Shown piece after piece: positions 15,456 through 24,884 of a DNA stretch of 64,000 nt. How positions within the stretch are numbered: the first letter of the stretch is position 1; every line of letters starts with the position of its first letter. Source of the DNA: Clostridium rhizosphaerae (GTDB lineage Bacteria > Bacillota > Clostridia > Clostridiales > Clostridiaceae). The translations under genes were made by a program, and so were the position numbers. Location: contig NZ_JAESWC010000014.1 in the NCBI RefSeq assembly GCF_016765585.1, positions 62,001 to 126,000 of the forward strand. The letters run 5' to 3'. The notes under the pieces were generated by a model, which saw only the letters and a program-made list of their open reading frames with translations, was not told where the DNA came from and ran no database searches.

Positions 15456-16982
15456 TTACATTTTAAATCTTACTTCAAAGCTTATATAGCCATCTTTATA
15501 TTTAGCCTCAATGCTTCCTCCTTGAAGCTCAACAATATTTTTAGCTATAGCAAGCCCTAAGCCGCTTCCTCCAGTGTCTGAAGATCTGGATTTATCCACT
15601 CTGTAAAACCTGTCAAATATTTTATCAAGTTCTTCCTCACTTATAGAATCACAATTATTTTGAATATTAATTACTGAAAAATCCTCTTCCTTGTTTAGTA
15701 TCACTTTGATTTTACCTGGCTTTAGGCTGTATCTTATAGCATTCATAAGCAAATTTTCAAAAACTCTTACGGTTTTATTAGCATCTATATTAACTGTTAT
15801 CTTTTCATTTATAAACTCTTTTGTTATCTCTGCATCATTTTCTTCACAAATAGGCACTAACTCATCTATAAGCTGCTCTAACAAATCATTTAATACTATA
15901 TTTTGCCTATACATATTAATTTGGTTATTGCTTAGCTTAGTATATTCAAACAAATCATTAATTAAAACTTCAAGTTTTTCTGATTTATTATAAGCTATGT
16001 TTACATATTGCAATAAATCTTCCTCTTCTTTATATCTTTTATCCTTTATAAGTCCCAAATACCCTTTTATTGAAGTTAATGGAGTCCTTAAATCATGAGA
16101 AACATTAGTTATAAGTTCACTTTTAGCTTTTTCTACTCTTCTTTCATTTTCTATCTTATTTTTGAGTTCCTCTGCCATGGTATTTATATTGCCAGCTAAA
16201 GAAGCAAGTTCATCATCACCATATTTATGGATTCTGTAATCTAAGTTTCCTTTTGATATTTCCAGAAGGCCATTAGAAACAGATTCTAAATATTTCATTT
16301 TTTTATTAGTCATAAAATAGAAGGTTAAAAGAAAAGCTGCTAAAATGGCTATTACTCCTGGAAATTCATTACCCGAAGCATAATATTCTATTTGGCCTTC
16401 CGGGGTTCCGCTTACTATAACATAACCTCTTCCATCAGTAAAATTAATTGGATAAAAGCTTATGATTTCTCCGCTGCTGTATTGTTCGTCATAGCTATAA
16501 AAACCATTTATATATCTGTTATACTCCATGGAATTTTTTATAGTATTATATATATCTACCTGACTCTCATTTGAATTATTTGATTTATATAACACCTTTC
16601 CATCTAAATCACATATCACTATTTTAATATTTCTCTGCTGCTTTGTTACTTCAATAATCCTACTTATCTTATCCTTATCGTTTATGCTGTACTTACCATT
16701 AGTTATAGAGTCTGCAATAGACGTGCCTTGATGCAATATTTGTCTGCTTCCTGTAGTGTACTCTATTCTTGCATTCTTAACATTATTTTTAAAATAACTT
16801 CCTACTATTGCACCCGCTACAGTGGAAACCAGAAGGCTTATTCCAAATATTAATACTAACTCTGCTCTTATACTTTTTTTGACTTTATTCCAAATAATAT
16901 TATAAAGCTTTCGTAGTGGACTAAGTAGCTTTCGCAATGGACTAAATAGTATTCGTATTAGCTTTGGTGTCCTAATTTTCAA
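15456..16982 (-). CDS. Sensor histidine kinase (HAMP-HisKA-HATPase)
   Basis: Membrane sensor kinase of 508 residues. A basic N-terminus contains a small internal repeat (FSPLRKLLSPLRKL). Transmembrane helix 1 is at about 41-63, an extracytoplasmic sensor at about 64-207, helix 2 at about 208-225, HAMP to about 278. The HisKA phosphoacceptor is His296 in NVSHDLRTPLTSI, and the HATPase domain ends with the DTGGSGLGLAIAKNIVE G-box. It resembles the VanS/PhoR-like kinases common in clostridia. Its start lies inside the 3' end of the response regulator gene (11-base overlap), showing translational coupling. Ligand unknown. Confidence 0.93.
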   Translation of the reverse strand: MKIRTPKLIRILFSPLRKLLSPLRKLYNIIWNKVKKSIRAELVLIFGISLLVSTVAGAIVGSYFKNNVKNARIEYTTGSRQILHQGTSIADSITNGKYSINDKDKISRIIEVTKQQRNIKIVICDLDGKVLYKSNNSNESQVDIYNTIKNSMEYNRYINGFYSYDEQYSSGEIISFYPINFTDGRGYVIVSGTPEGQIEYYASGNEFPGVIAILAAFLLTFYFMTNKKMKYLESVSNGLLEISKGNLDYRIHKYGDDELASLAGNINTMAEELKNKIENERRVEKAKSELITNVSHDLRTPLTSIKGYLGLIKDKRYKEEEDLLQYVNIAYNKSEKLEVLINDLFEYTKLSNNQINMYRQNIVLNDLLEQLIDELVPICEENDAEITKEFINEKITVNIDANKTVRVFENLLMNAIRYSLKPGKIKVILNKEEDFSVINIQNNCDSISEEELDKIFDRFYRVDKSRSSDTGGSGLGLAIAKNIVELQGGSIEAKYKDGYISFEVRFKM

Positions 16983-17667
16983 TTTTATAGCCTACCCCCC
17001 ATACAGTTTTTATATATTGAGGCTTTCTTGAATCCGATTCAAGCTTTTCTCTTATCTTTCGTATATGAACCATTACTGTATTATCCGATTCAAAAAACTC
17101 TTCCTTCCATATGGTTTCATAAATCTTTTCTATGCTGAAAACCATACCCCTGTTTCTTGCTAGAAGGAATAATATATCAAACTCTCTAGGTGTCAGCTTT
17201 ACTTCTCTATCACCAACTCTTACCTCATGGGAGTTAACATCTATAGTTAAATCTCCTATTTCAATAATGCTGTCACTTTTTTCTGTTTTTACATTAAGTT
17301 TTGTATATCTTCTAAGCTGGGACTTAACTCTTGCTAGAAGCTCTAATGGATTAAATGGTTTAGTCACATAGTCATCCGCTCCGGTAGTGAGACCCATTAT
17401 TTTATCCATATCCTCACTTTTAGCTGAAAGCATAATAATAGGCATATTTTTATCCTGTCTTATTTTCATGCAGGCTTCCATGCCGTCCATATTAGGCATC
17501 ATTATATCTAATAATATTAAATCTACATCTTCTTTTTCCAATACATTTAAAGCTTCTAATCCGTTGGAGGCTTTAATTACCTTATAGCCATCATTATCTA
17601 AGTATATACCAATTAGGTCTCTAATTTCTTTTTCATCATCTACAACTAAAATAGTCTCTTTATCCAT
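16972..17667 (-). CDS. OmpR/PhoB-family response regulator
   Basis: Response regulator of 231 residues. The receiver has the acidic pair in LVVDDE, phospho-Asp54 in LILLDIMMP and the lysine in DDYVTKPF. The C-terminal winged helix (about 130-229) contains LTPREFDILFLLARN and IRKIREKLESD, with the terminal VWGVGYKIEN. I start at ATG 17667, preceded by CGAGGT at good spacing, rather than TTG at 17676. It overlaps the kinase by 11 bases and forms a two-component system with it. The gene is preceded by a REP-like copy at 17709-17726. Confidence 0.94.
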   Translation of the reverse strand: MDKETILVVDDEKEIRDLIGIYLDNDGYKVIKASNGLEALNVLEKEDVDLILLDIMMPNMDGMEACMKIRQDKNMPIIMLSAKSEDMDKIMGLTTGADDYVTKPFNPLELLARVKSQLRRYTKLNVKTEKSDSIIEIGDLTIDVNSHEVRVGDREVKLTPREFDILFLLARNRGMVFSIEKIYETIWKEEFFESDNTVMVHIRKIREKLESDSRKPQYIKTVWGVGYKIEN

Positions 17668-17708
17668 GGCAACCAACCTCGTTTAAATTATTATTAAAGC
17701 AGCGATTA

Positions 17709-17726
17709 GGGACAGTTAACAATTTT
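17709..17726 (+). repeat. REP-like sequence, solo copy (variant)
   Basis: GGGACAGTTAACAATTTT, one base different from the RAYT end. It sits between the glycosyltransferase stop and the response regulator start, in the probable promoter region of the latter. Confidence 0.7.
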
Positions 17727-17768
17727 AAGCATAATCTTTGCTTTATAAATAGTATAGCAAATGTTCCA

Positions 17769-18950
17769 TTAAGCTCCAACTTGAACATTAATAAATTCTG
17801 AGTATTCAATAGTTTTATTATAGGTTTCAAGTATTTTAGCCGCAAAAGTACTGCTTGAATATTCATCAGCCTTAGCTTGAGCTGCCTCACTCATACTTAA
17901 TCTTAAGCCATCATTTAATAATATTCTGCTGATATAATCACTGAATTGAGCTTCAGTCTTATAAGCGTAGCCATTTGTGCCTTGAAGAACAACACCTTCT
18001 ATGCATTTATCATATTTGCATACTATAGGACACCCTGTACTTAAAGCTTCAAGATATGTTAAGCCTTGAGTTTCGCTTGTTGAAGCTGTAACAAATGTAT
18101 GAGCAAGTTTATAATACTTATACACCTCTTCAGGTTTAACCATTCCGGCAAATATCACTTTACCTTCAAGCTCCATATCATCCACCTGCTGCTTTAGCTC
18201 GTCAATATAAGGGCCACCCCCAACAATAAGTAATTTTGTGTTTTCGGCCTTTTCTAAAACTGAAGGGAATAAACTTATTATTTCTGATATGTTTTTTTCT
18301 TCAGCTATTCTTCCGACATAAGCAATTATTTTATCTTCTCTATTTAAATTAAGCTTTCTATATAATTCTTCTTTTTCTTCTTCTGAAATTTCTCTTTGAA
18401 ACTTTCTTAGATCTATTCCTGTTGGAACAATATGCATGTAGGTATTTACTCCATAGCCTTCAAGCACTTCTCTAGTCTTGTCTGTAGGCGCCACAACCCC
18501 GTCCAGACTGTTTAGAAGAAGCTTTGTAAACATAGCTGCAGCGCCCTTTTTTATCACCTTTCCATTAAGTATATATTTTAGATAATCCTCATACAGCGTG
18601 TGGTAGGTATGTATATGAGGTATATTAAGCTTCCTAGCTATATGTTTAGCTGCGATCATTGTGGAAAACTCGGTCTGTGAATGAACTATATCAGGCTTCC
18701 AGTCCAAAATTTCCTTTATGAGCTTATTGTAAAACGGAACCTTTATTCTTGCATCAGGATATATTCTTGTCTTTACTGATTTTAAATAATATATGTCTCC
18801 CTCTGACCATTCCTCTGATCTATGAGATAAAGTAAGTATTTTAACTTCATGTCCCTTTGTCTTTAGCTCTTTATATAAATTATTAGTGGACGTCACTACT
18901 CCATTTATCATTGGAAAATAAGTATCTGTTGTTATCAATATCTTCATCAT
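17769..18950 (-). CDS. GT4 glycosyltransferase (diacylglycerol glucosyltransferase-like)
   Basis: A 393-residue GT-B glycosyltransferase. The N-terminal ILITTDTYFPMINGVVTSTN and HIHTYHTLYEDY resemble GT4 enzymes that glucosylate diacylglycerol in Firmicutes. The C-terminal donor-binding half contains IAYVGRIAEEKNISEIISLFP, LIVGGGPYIDEL and the EX7E-like STSETQGLTYLEALSTGCP. A glycolipid or teichoic-acid anchor product is a reasonable inference, but polysaccharide synthesis cannot be excluded. A GGGGGG ribosome site precedes the ATG pair at 18950. Single gene, with the OmpR-type two-component system downstream. Confidence 0.85.
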   Translation of the reverse strand: MMKILITTDTYFPMINGVVTSTNNLYKELKTKGHEVKILTLSHRSEEWSEGDIYYLKSVKTRIYPDARIKVPFYNKLIKEILDWKPDIVHSQTEFSTMIAAKHIARKLNIPHIHTYHTLYEDYLKYILNGKVIKKGAAAMFTKLLLNSLDGVVAPTDKTREVLEGYGVNTYMHIVPTGIDLRKFQREISEEEKEELYRKLNLNREDKIIAYVGRIAEEKNISEIISLFPSVLEKAENTKLLIVGGGPYIDELKQQVDDMELEGKVIFAGMVKPEEVYKYYKLAHTFVTASTSETQGLTYLEALSTGCPIVCKYDKCIEGVVLQGTNGYAYKTEAQFSDYISRILLNDGLRLSMSEAAQAKADEYSSSTFAAKILETYNKTIEYSEFINVQVGA

Positions 18951-19321
18951 TGTTCCCCCCCAAATATTTCTTTAAGAACAATATTAATTATAAAATCCAT
19001 ATCTTAATTATTTATCTCATTATTTCTTAATTATTTCTTAAGTTTTGGAATTAGGGACGGTTAACAATTTAATGAAGTTGCTGTAGTTAGGATCTAAGAT
19101 GGAAAATCAATAGAAAGCAGGGTGAGCATTGGGCAATTAATGAGAGGTGCATGGTTAATAAAACTAAGGTTTGTATCAAATTTATTAATTATGATTTTTA
19201 AAGATATGTTTTAAATGTATTTATTTTAATATTTTGCGTAATATAATGCTTGTACATATTTTTATTACGTAATTTCATTCTCTTAATCTATTATTTTTAG
19301 ATAAGATATATGTGCTCTAGT
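18951..19321. other. Gap holding the left arm of the RAYT element
   Basis: Contains the promoter side of the glycosyltransferase gene, the REP-like end at 19054-19070 and about 250 bases of non-coding sequence up to the transposase stop. No other feature seen. Confidence 0.55.
19054..19070 (+). repeat. RAYT element, left end (REP-like)
   Basis: GGGACGGTTAACAATTT, preceded by GGAATTA. Its inverse (AATTTTGTTAACCGTCCC) lies at about 20314-20331, so the two enclose the transposase gene. Confidence 0.8.
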
Positions 19322-20245
19322 CTAATAATTACACACAATAAAATCATTAATAATATTTCTATAAGCCTCATTATTTTTTATTAGCGATACTCCTACGCTG
19401 CATAATTTTGATACCCTCGAACTTGTTATATTTCCTAATACCCCGCATATCTCCTTACAGCCTATGCCGCATAGATTTCTCAATAAAACAATTAGAAGAG
19501 CTTTGGCTTCAATCATATCTTTTCTATATTTTATATGCATGAGGTTCTTTTCTAGTTTAAGTTTATCTTGTATAAATCTTACTACATCTTCGACATTATT
19601 ATTTCTCACTAATATTTTTCTTTCACTTCTATATTCTGTTCTTTCATCTTGAAATTCTATCTCTTCTTCTATGATATGTTGGATATCCATAGTTCTAGTC
19701 TCCTTAACAAGTTCCATATACCATTTTCTTAATCGTTTTTTATTTCCATTGAATAGACTTAGTATAAATCTATCATCCACAACATTAAATTCATCCTTTT
19801 TAATTCCTAGATATATGTACAAACTTGAATAACTATATTTCTCTGGATTATTTTTGTATCCCGGTATATCTAAGGGATTATTATGAATATACGCAGACAG
19901 GCTTATAAGATATCTATTATTCTCTACTATCTTGCTTTTAAATCTATCCTGAAACAAATGCCCATGCCTTTTATGCAAATTATTGAAATAATTTGCATAT
20001 TTAAAGTTTATACAATGCATTATTTTTGATATATCAGCACCATTTGAATCGATAATCAAATGAACATGATTATCCATGAGGCAGTATGCATATACTTTAA
20101 AATTATATACTATCTGATATTCTTTTAATATTTTCATATATTGATTTTTGTCTTCTTCTGATTTAAACAAATCAACTTCACTTATACTTCTTGCCATAAC
20201 ATGATATATCGCATCTTCAGATTTTTTTCTTGCTGCCCTAGGCAT
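19322..20245 (-). CDS. REP-associated tyrosine transposase (RAYT, Y1_Tnp/IS200-like)
   Basis: Single-strand transposase of 307 residues. The HUH motif is DNHVHLII (His60 and His62). A conserved tyrosine is in the FKYANYFN helix, and RHGHLFQDRFKSKIVEN and AYIHNNPL are typical of RAYT-type Y1 transposases. The C-terminal 150 residues include a DnaA-like or helix-turn-helix stretch (GIGCKEICGVLGN). I start at ATG 20245, after GGGGTG, because upstream codons have no ribosome site. The gene is enclosed by inverted GGGACGGTTAACA sequences, and two further solo copies lie at 15271 and 17709. It looks intact. Confidence 0.88.
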   Translation of the reverse strand: MPRAARKKSEDAIYHVMARSISEVDLFKSEEDKNQYMKILKEYQIVYNFKVYAYCLMDNHVHLIIDSNGADISKIMHCINFKYANYFNNLHKRHGHLFQDRFKSKIVENNRYLISLSAYIHNNPLDIPGYKNNPEKYSYSSLYIYLGIKKDEFNVVDDRFILSLFNGNKKRLRKWYMELVKETRTMDIQHIIEEEIEFQDERTEYRSERKILVRNNNVEDVVRFIQDKLKLEKNLMHIKYRKDMIEAKALLIVLLRNLCGIGCKEICGVLGNITSSRVSKLCSVGVSLIKNNEAYRNIINDFIVCNY

Positions 20246-20313
20246 AAATACACCCCACTTATGATTAAATTTATTTGAAATTCTAACCACAAGTGGAGTA
20301 TGCTAAACATCTT

Positions 20314-20331
20314 AATTTTGTTAACCGTCCC
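20314..20331 (-). repeat. RAYT element, right end (inverted REP-like)
   Basis: AATTTTGTTAACCGTCCC on the plus strand, inverted relative to the copy at 19054. It is followed by a short CCCAATT/CCCAATT duplication and, about 20 bases on, by the terminator hairpin of the chemotaxis receptor. Confidence 0.8.
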
Positions 20332-20350
20332 CAATTCCCAATTCCAACTT

Positions 20351-20378
20351 TTAAGGGCTGCCGAGAGGCAGCCCTTAA
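20351..20378 (-). terminator. Hairpin after the chemotaxis receptor
   Basis: TTAAGGGCTGCC / GGCAGCCCTTAA, four-base loop, directly after the stop codon at 20380. The usual T-tract is missing on the minus strand, where the RAYT end begins; the insertion may have displaced it. Confidence 0.7.
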
Positions 20379-20379
20379 A

Positions 20380-22380
20380 TTAGTCAATTTTAAACTTTCT
20401 CACCATTTCATCAAGTTTTTGCGATAAAATTCTTAATTCCTCAGCAGAAGCTAATACCTCCTGGAGTCCTGCAGATTGTTCCTCTGAAGAAGCGCTTACC
20501 TCTTCTGTGGTAGCTGCAGTTTCTTGAGATACCGTAGCTATACTTGTAATTTTATCAATAACCTCATCTTTTCTTATACTTACACTCTGAAGAGTATCAC
20601 TTACTGAATTTATACTTTGTTCAAGAAGCTTTATAGCATCTTCAATACTTATAAAGCTTAAATTAGTATTTTCAACACCTTTTTCTGAGTTAACGGCTAA
20701 TTTTGATACCAACTCTATTTTGATAAATACTAAAGCTATACTTTCTCTAATATCACTTATAACCTTATTTATTTCTTCCGCAGAACTTGAAGACTGTTCT
20801 GCAAGCTTTCTGACCTCCTCTGCTACAACTGCAAAGCCTCTTCCTGCTTCTCCAGCCCTAGCTGCTTCTATGCTAGCATTAAGTGCTAAAAGGCTTGTCT
20901 GCTCTGTAATAGACTTAATAGTATCAGTTATAGCACTAATTTTATTTGAATTCTGAGCTAAAATATTTATTCCCTGTTCAAGCTCCAAATTTGCATTAGT
21001 AGTTTCTTTAAATGCGTCTTTCAGTCTAGTTATGGCTAAAGTTCCATCTTGGGTAGATTTCTTTACATTATCAGAAGCTGTAAGCATGCTTATGCTGCTC
21101 TCAATTGCTGTATTCACATCTTCTCCTAGCTTGTTTACTATAACTGAACTATCATCTAAGCTTTCAGCCTGATCCTGAGCTCCTTCTGATATTTGCTGTA
21201 CTGCTTTAGAAACTTCTTCTCCAACTTCACTAGATTGCTCCATTATTGAGACTAGACCCTCTGAAGATTCTTTGACTCCAACTGAGGTATCTATGATACC
21301 TTTTAACAGAGCAACTATATTTGATATCATTTTATTTATAGAAATAGTAATCATTTCAACTTCATAACTTGATTTTTTATTCTCTGCTATTACTGTAAAA
21401 TCCCCTTCACTAGCTTTATCTAAAACTCCTAGAAGCTTATTAATTGGGTTAGCTATTGAACTCGAAAACCAAACACCCACAATAGCAGCTAAAATACACA
21501 GGATTAACGAAATGATTATCGAAGCAATTGTACTTTTGCTAATAGCACTGGTTACTTCTGATTCAGGTATAAGTCCAACTATTTTCCAAGATGTTTCAGG
21601 TTCTGTTAAAGAATAAGTTACATAACTTTTTCCTGAAATTATATGTTTTCCTTTGCTTTCTTTTGAATTAAGAATTTCATCTATCCATTTTTCATCTTTT
21701 GAAGTCTTTCCTAAAAGTGCAGAATCTTGATGCGCAATTATTGTTCCTGCGTTATCTATAACTGCAGCATATCCTGAATCTCCAAGCTTAACCTGAGATA
21801 CAAGTTTAGAAATTGTTGAAAGCTTAACATCAATTCCTACAACTCCAATAACCTGATTAGTTTTAGCATCCTTAACAGCCTTCGCAAATGTAATCTCATA
21901 AACTCCTTTTTGAATTGCATCCTCGTAAGGCTGGGTAATAGCAACTTGTCCATCTTTCTCTAAAGCAAGCTTATACCAATTAGTTTTTGTTGGATCATAA
22001 CTGCTTGGAAGTTCCTGCTTAGGTACTAAAATCATTTTTCCGTTATTTATGCCATAGTATACGTTTAACACATCTTTATGTGTGGATAGAAATGATTCAA
22101 AAGATTTTAAAAGCCACACTTCCGAGTCCTTGTTATCTAGTATTCCCATTACATTTGGATCCTGTGAAAGCATATTAACAGATTCAATATTACTTTTGCT
22201 ATTTGCCTTAATCGTTTCGGAAATCCAATTTACATTGTCAGAAAGATTACTTTCATATTGATTATTAAGCATGCTTCTAGTATTTAGGGAATTATATGCT
22301 GTTATAATAAAAACCGGCACAACTATAGCTACTATAAGCATAATAACTATCTGTGTTTTAAGTTTTGTACTTTTTTTCAT
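20380..22380 (-). CDS. Methyl-accepting chemotaxis protein with double-Cache sensor
   Basis: Chemoreceptor of 666 residues. Helix 1 is at about 10-32, an extracytoplasmic dCache_1-type sensor at about 35-280 ([38 protein letters not shown], and [20 protein letters not shown]), helix 2 at about 285-308, then HAMP. The cytoplasmic signalling hairpin carries [40 protein letters not shown] and the RKLAEQS tip. Its dCache family commonly binds amino acids or other small ligands. No CheR-tethering pentapeptide is seen at the end (MVRKFKID). Monocistronic. Ligand unknown. Confidence 0.92.
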   Translation of the reverse strand: MKKSTKLKTQIVIMLIVAIVVPVFIITAYNSLNTRSMLNNQYESNLSDNVNWISETIKANSKSNIESVNMLSQDPNVMGILDNKDSEVWLLKSFESFLSTHKDVLNVYYGINNGKMILVPKQELPSSYDPTKTNWYKLALEKDGQVAITQPYEDAIQKGVYEITFAKAVKDAKTNQVIGVVGIDVKLSTISKLVSQVKLGDSGYAAVIDNAGTIIAHQDSALLGKTSKDEKWIDEILNSKESKGKHIISGKSYVTYSLTEPETSWKIVGLIPESEVTSAISKSTIASIIISLILCILAAIVGVWFSSSIANPINKLLGVLDKASEGDFTVIAENKKSSYEVEMITISINKMISNIVALLKGIIDTSVGVKESSEGLVSIMEQSSEVGEEVSKAVQQISEGAQDQAESLDDSSVIVNKLGEDVNTAIESSISMLTASDNVKKSTQDGTLAITRLKDAFKETTNANLELEQGINILAQNSNKISAITDTIKSITEQTSLLALNASIEAARAGEAGRGFAVVAEEVRKLAEQSSSSAEEINKVISDIRESIALVFIKIELVSKLAVNSEKGVENTNLSFISIEDAIKLLEQSINSVSDTLQSVSIRKDEVIDKITSIATVSQETAATTEEVSASSEEQSAGLQEVLASAEELRILSQKLDEMVRKFKID

Positions 22381-22549
22381 GAACTCACCCCATAATTATT
22401 AGTATTGATTATATAACTTTCGTATATTAGTTTACTATAAATTTCGATATATTAATATATTTCTTTATAATATTCGACTAATTTCACACAATTTCACATA
22501 ATTATAGGTAGACAACTTCAACTATAAACTTACATATTGTCTATCTATA

Positions 22550-22585
22550 AAAGCTCTTAAGATTAATTTTAGTCTTAAGAGCTTT
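22550..22585 (-). terminator. Terminator after the amidohydrolase gene
   Basis: AAAGCTCTTAAGA / TCTTAAGAGCTTT stem with a ten-base AT-rich loop. Symmetric enough to work in both directions. Confidence 0.8.
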
Positions 22586-22594
22586 AAACAACAT

Positions 22595-23785
22595 TTATGC
22601 TCCCTTTATACTTATTCTATCTTTAAACCTATCGTGTACATACACAATATCTCCATTTATAATTGTACTTACAACCTTTGACATCATATCCAATGGATAT
22701 CCGCTGTATATTACTAAATCAGCATCTAACCCTTCCTCAATTTTACCCAATCTATCCTCACAACCTAAAATTTCTGCTCCATTTGATGTTATGCATTTTA
22801 GTGCCTCCACAGCATTTAAACCTTCTGAAACAGTTAGTATAGCTACCGGTCTTAATTGGTCTATAGTATTGTATGGATGATCTGTAGTAATTCCTATTTT
22901 AATTCCAGCCTCAACTAATTTTGCTGCAAGGCTATAGTCTCTTCCTTTAAGCTCAATCTTAATTCTCGGTGTCCAAACTGGTCCAAGTGCTATTGGAACC
23001 TTTTTTTCTGCAAGATACTCCTTTATAGCTTCAGCTTCTGTTCCATGCTCTATAACAAGCTTTTTAATATTAAATTCCTCTGCTACCCTTATGGCAGTAA
23101 CCATATCATCTGCCCTATGAGCATGTGCACGAAGGTACATATCCCCCTTAAGTACAGGTATTACAGCTTCAAGCTTCATATCTCTTTCTTTAAGCTTTCC
23201 ATTTTCTTTATTATACATATAGTCCTGAGCTCTCATAAAGGTTTCTCTAATTAAAGCTGCAACCCCCATCCTTGTAACAGGACATTTATCACTTGTTCCA
23301 TATGTACTAATAGGATCCTCGCCAAAAGCTACTTTAAGACCTAAAGGATTCTTTACAAGCATTTTATCTATTATATGTCCATAAACCTTCATAACAAAAT
23401 TCTGTCCGGCTACAGGGTTATTACTTCCCGGCGTACACATAATGGTAGTCACACCTGATTTTATAGCATCTAAAAAAGCTACATCTGATGGATTTACGGC
23501 ATCAAGCGCTCTTACATGAGGTGTTACCGGATCAGAGGTTTCATTATTATCAAGTCCAAGCTTTCCTACAGCTTCTTCTATAATTCCCATATGAGTATGT
23601 ATATCAACCATGCCAGGTAAAACATAATTTTCGTTAACATCTACTATCTTAAGATTTTCAGCTTCGAAATCTATGTTATCTGATATCTGCTTTATCTTAT
23701 CATTCTCTATTAATATATCCTTTTTATTTTCCTTACCGCTGCTCATATCAATAAGCAAACAGTTTTTTAATAGCACATGCTGCAT
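22595..23785 (-). CDS. Amidohydrolase family protein (imidazolonepropionase/dihydroorotase-like fold)
   Basis: A 396-residue metal-dependent hydrolase. The first metal motif is VDIHTHMG (His63, His65). Further ligands are likely in LRAHAHRADDM, LVIEHGTEAEA and GITTDHPYNT. The N- and C-terminal beta-sandwich parts are present (IVDVNENYVLPGMVDIHTH and LDADLVIYSGYPLD). In this group substrates range from imidazolonepropionate to cyclic amides, prolidase-type dipeptides and drugs. No histidine-utilisation genes are nearby, so the substrate is not assigned. Single gene with its own terminator. Confidence 0.85.
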   Translation of the reverse strand: MQHVLLKNCLLIDMSSGKENKKDILIENDKIKQISDNIDFEAENLKIVDVNENYVLPGMVDIHTHMGIIEEAVGKLGLDNNETSDPVTPHVRALDAVNPSDVAFLDAIKSGVTTIMCTPGSNNPVAGQNFVMKVYGHIIDKMLVKNPLGLKVAFGEDPISTYGTSDKCPVTRMGVAALIRETFMRAQDYMYNKENGKLKERDMKLEAVIPVLKGDMYLRAHAHRADDMVTAIRVAEEFNIKKLVIEHGTEAEAIKEYLAEKKVPIALGPVWTPRIKIELKGRDYSLAAKLVEAGIKIGITTDHPYNTIDQLRPVAILTVSEGLNAVEALKCITSNGAEILGCEDRLGKIEEGLDADLVIYSGYPLDMMSKVVSTIINGDIVYVHDRFKDRISIKGA

Positions 23786-23866
23786 TAAACTATCTCTCCC
23801 TTTTAATAATTATCGTTTAATTATTGTTCCAAAATACAGCAAGTACAATACATTATTATTAAAATA

Positions 23867-23913
23867 AAAAAGCTGAGAAACTACTATGATCTTAGCAGTA
23901 TCCCCGCTTTTTA
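23867..23913 (-). terminator. Terminator after the decayed chemoreceptor
   Basis: Outer AAAAAGC / GCTTTTT pairing encloses an ACTGCTA / TAGTAGT stem (one G-U). On the minus strand it ends in T-rich sequence. Confidence 0.6.
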
Positions 23914-23947
23914 TTACACTTTATCTAAATTCAAAATGTATCAATTA

Positions 23948-24635
23948 TTAAGTAGTTAGTGTATCAGCAATTTCAATTATCATTTTTGTATGTTCACTTA
24001 AACTTTCCATAGAAGCATTTATCTCTTCTGTAGCCGCAGCCTGATCCTCTGAAAGAGAATTTAAACTAGCTGCACTTTTTGCAATCTTATTTACTAAGTC
24101 AGTAATCTCCTGCAGCTTTCTAGTTATCTCTCCTACATGCCAGCTTGTATCTTGAGCTAATTTTCTTACCTCCCCTGCAACTAAGCAAACCCTTTACCCA
24201 TTTCTCCTGCCATTGCTGCCTCAATAGCAGCATTTAAAGAAAGTAATCGTGTTTGATTTGCTATCTGCTGAATCATATTTGTTACAAAACCTATATTTTC
24301 AAGCTCACTTTGAGCTTGAGTTGAGTTAACTGATAGTTCCTTATATTTCCATCCTTAATTAATGGTATTGAAATTCCTACATAGCCACCTCCTAAGGGTG
24401 AGCTTTCCTTTGATATACTTTTAAAAATCCTCTTTCTGCTATTGATAGCCTCGTAGGTTACAGTACCAGGCTTAACTCCCAACTTCATTTCCTTTGATTC
24501 ATATACGGCTATAATTTCCTTAGTATTTGTCACAACAACAGTACTAGCCTCATCAAATAAATCAAATATATTCTTTCCAGTTTCTATAATATTATTGTAA
24601 TGATTTTCATGTTTATCATTAGTATTAAAAGTCAT
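23948..24635 (-). pseudogene. Decayed methyl-accepting chemotaxis protein
   Basis: Starts at 24635 with a soluble sensor segment (MTFNTNDKHENHYNNIIET, then VVVTNTKEIIAVYESKEMK and [16 protein letters not shown]). Near 24345 the frame changes and the reading jumps straight to the signalling hairpin ([17 protein letters not shown], then [20 protein letters not shown]), so a middle portion is missing. A second break at about 24184 loses one base in GKGFA-VVAGEVRKLA, creating a TAG at once. The remainder continues in the next frame to [14 protein letters not shown] and IEIADTLTT and stops at 23948. Two frameshifts and a deletion make it non-functional as a receptor. Confidence 0.85.
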
Positions 24636-24758
24636 AAAATAGTCCCCCTAAGCAACGTATAATGATATAAATTTAGTACAATAATATCGTTTTTTTGACA
24701 AAATTCAATCTTTTTCATAATTGTTTCCCGAGTAAATTTGTGGGTTTATATCAAAATA

Positions 24759-24875
24759 AAAAGAGTTGTTGCAAAATGCCTAAACCCAACATGTTATTTA
24801 AATTCTGAGAAACTTTCGCTTCCCAGAATTCAAATAACATGCGGCAGGTTTAAGCTGTTTTACAACAACTCTTTT
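24759..24875 (-). terminator. 117-nt long hairpin after arcB
   Basis: A very long imperfect stem-loop: outer AAAAGAGTTGTTG / CAACAACTCTTTT, middle ACATGTTATTT / AAATAACATG, inner AATTCTG / CAGAATT. On the minus strand it ends in TTTTTATTTT, so it can terminate the arc operon. It is much longer than an ordinary terminator. The outer arms resemble the shorter hairpins at 28866-28895 and 63621-63687. Confidence 0.8.
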
Positions 24876-24884
24876 AAATATTTA

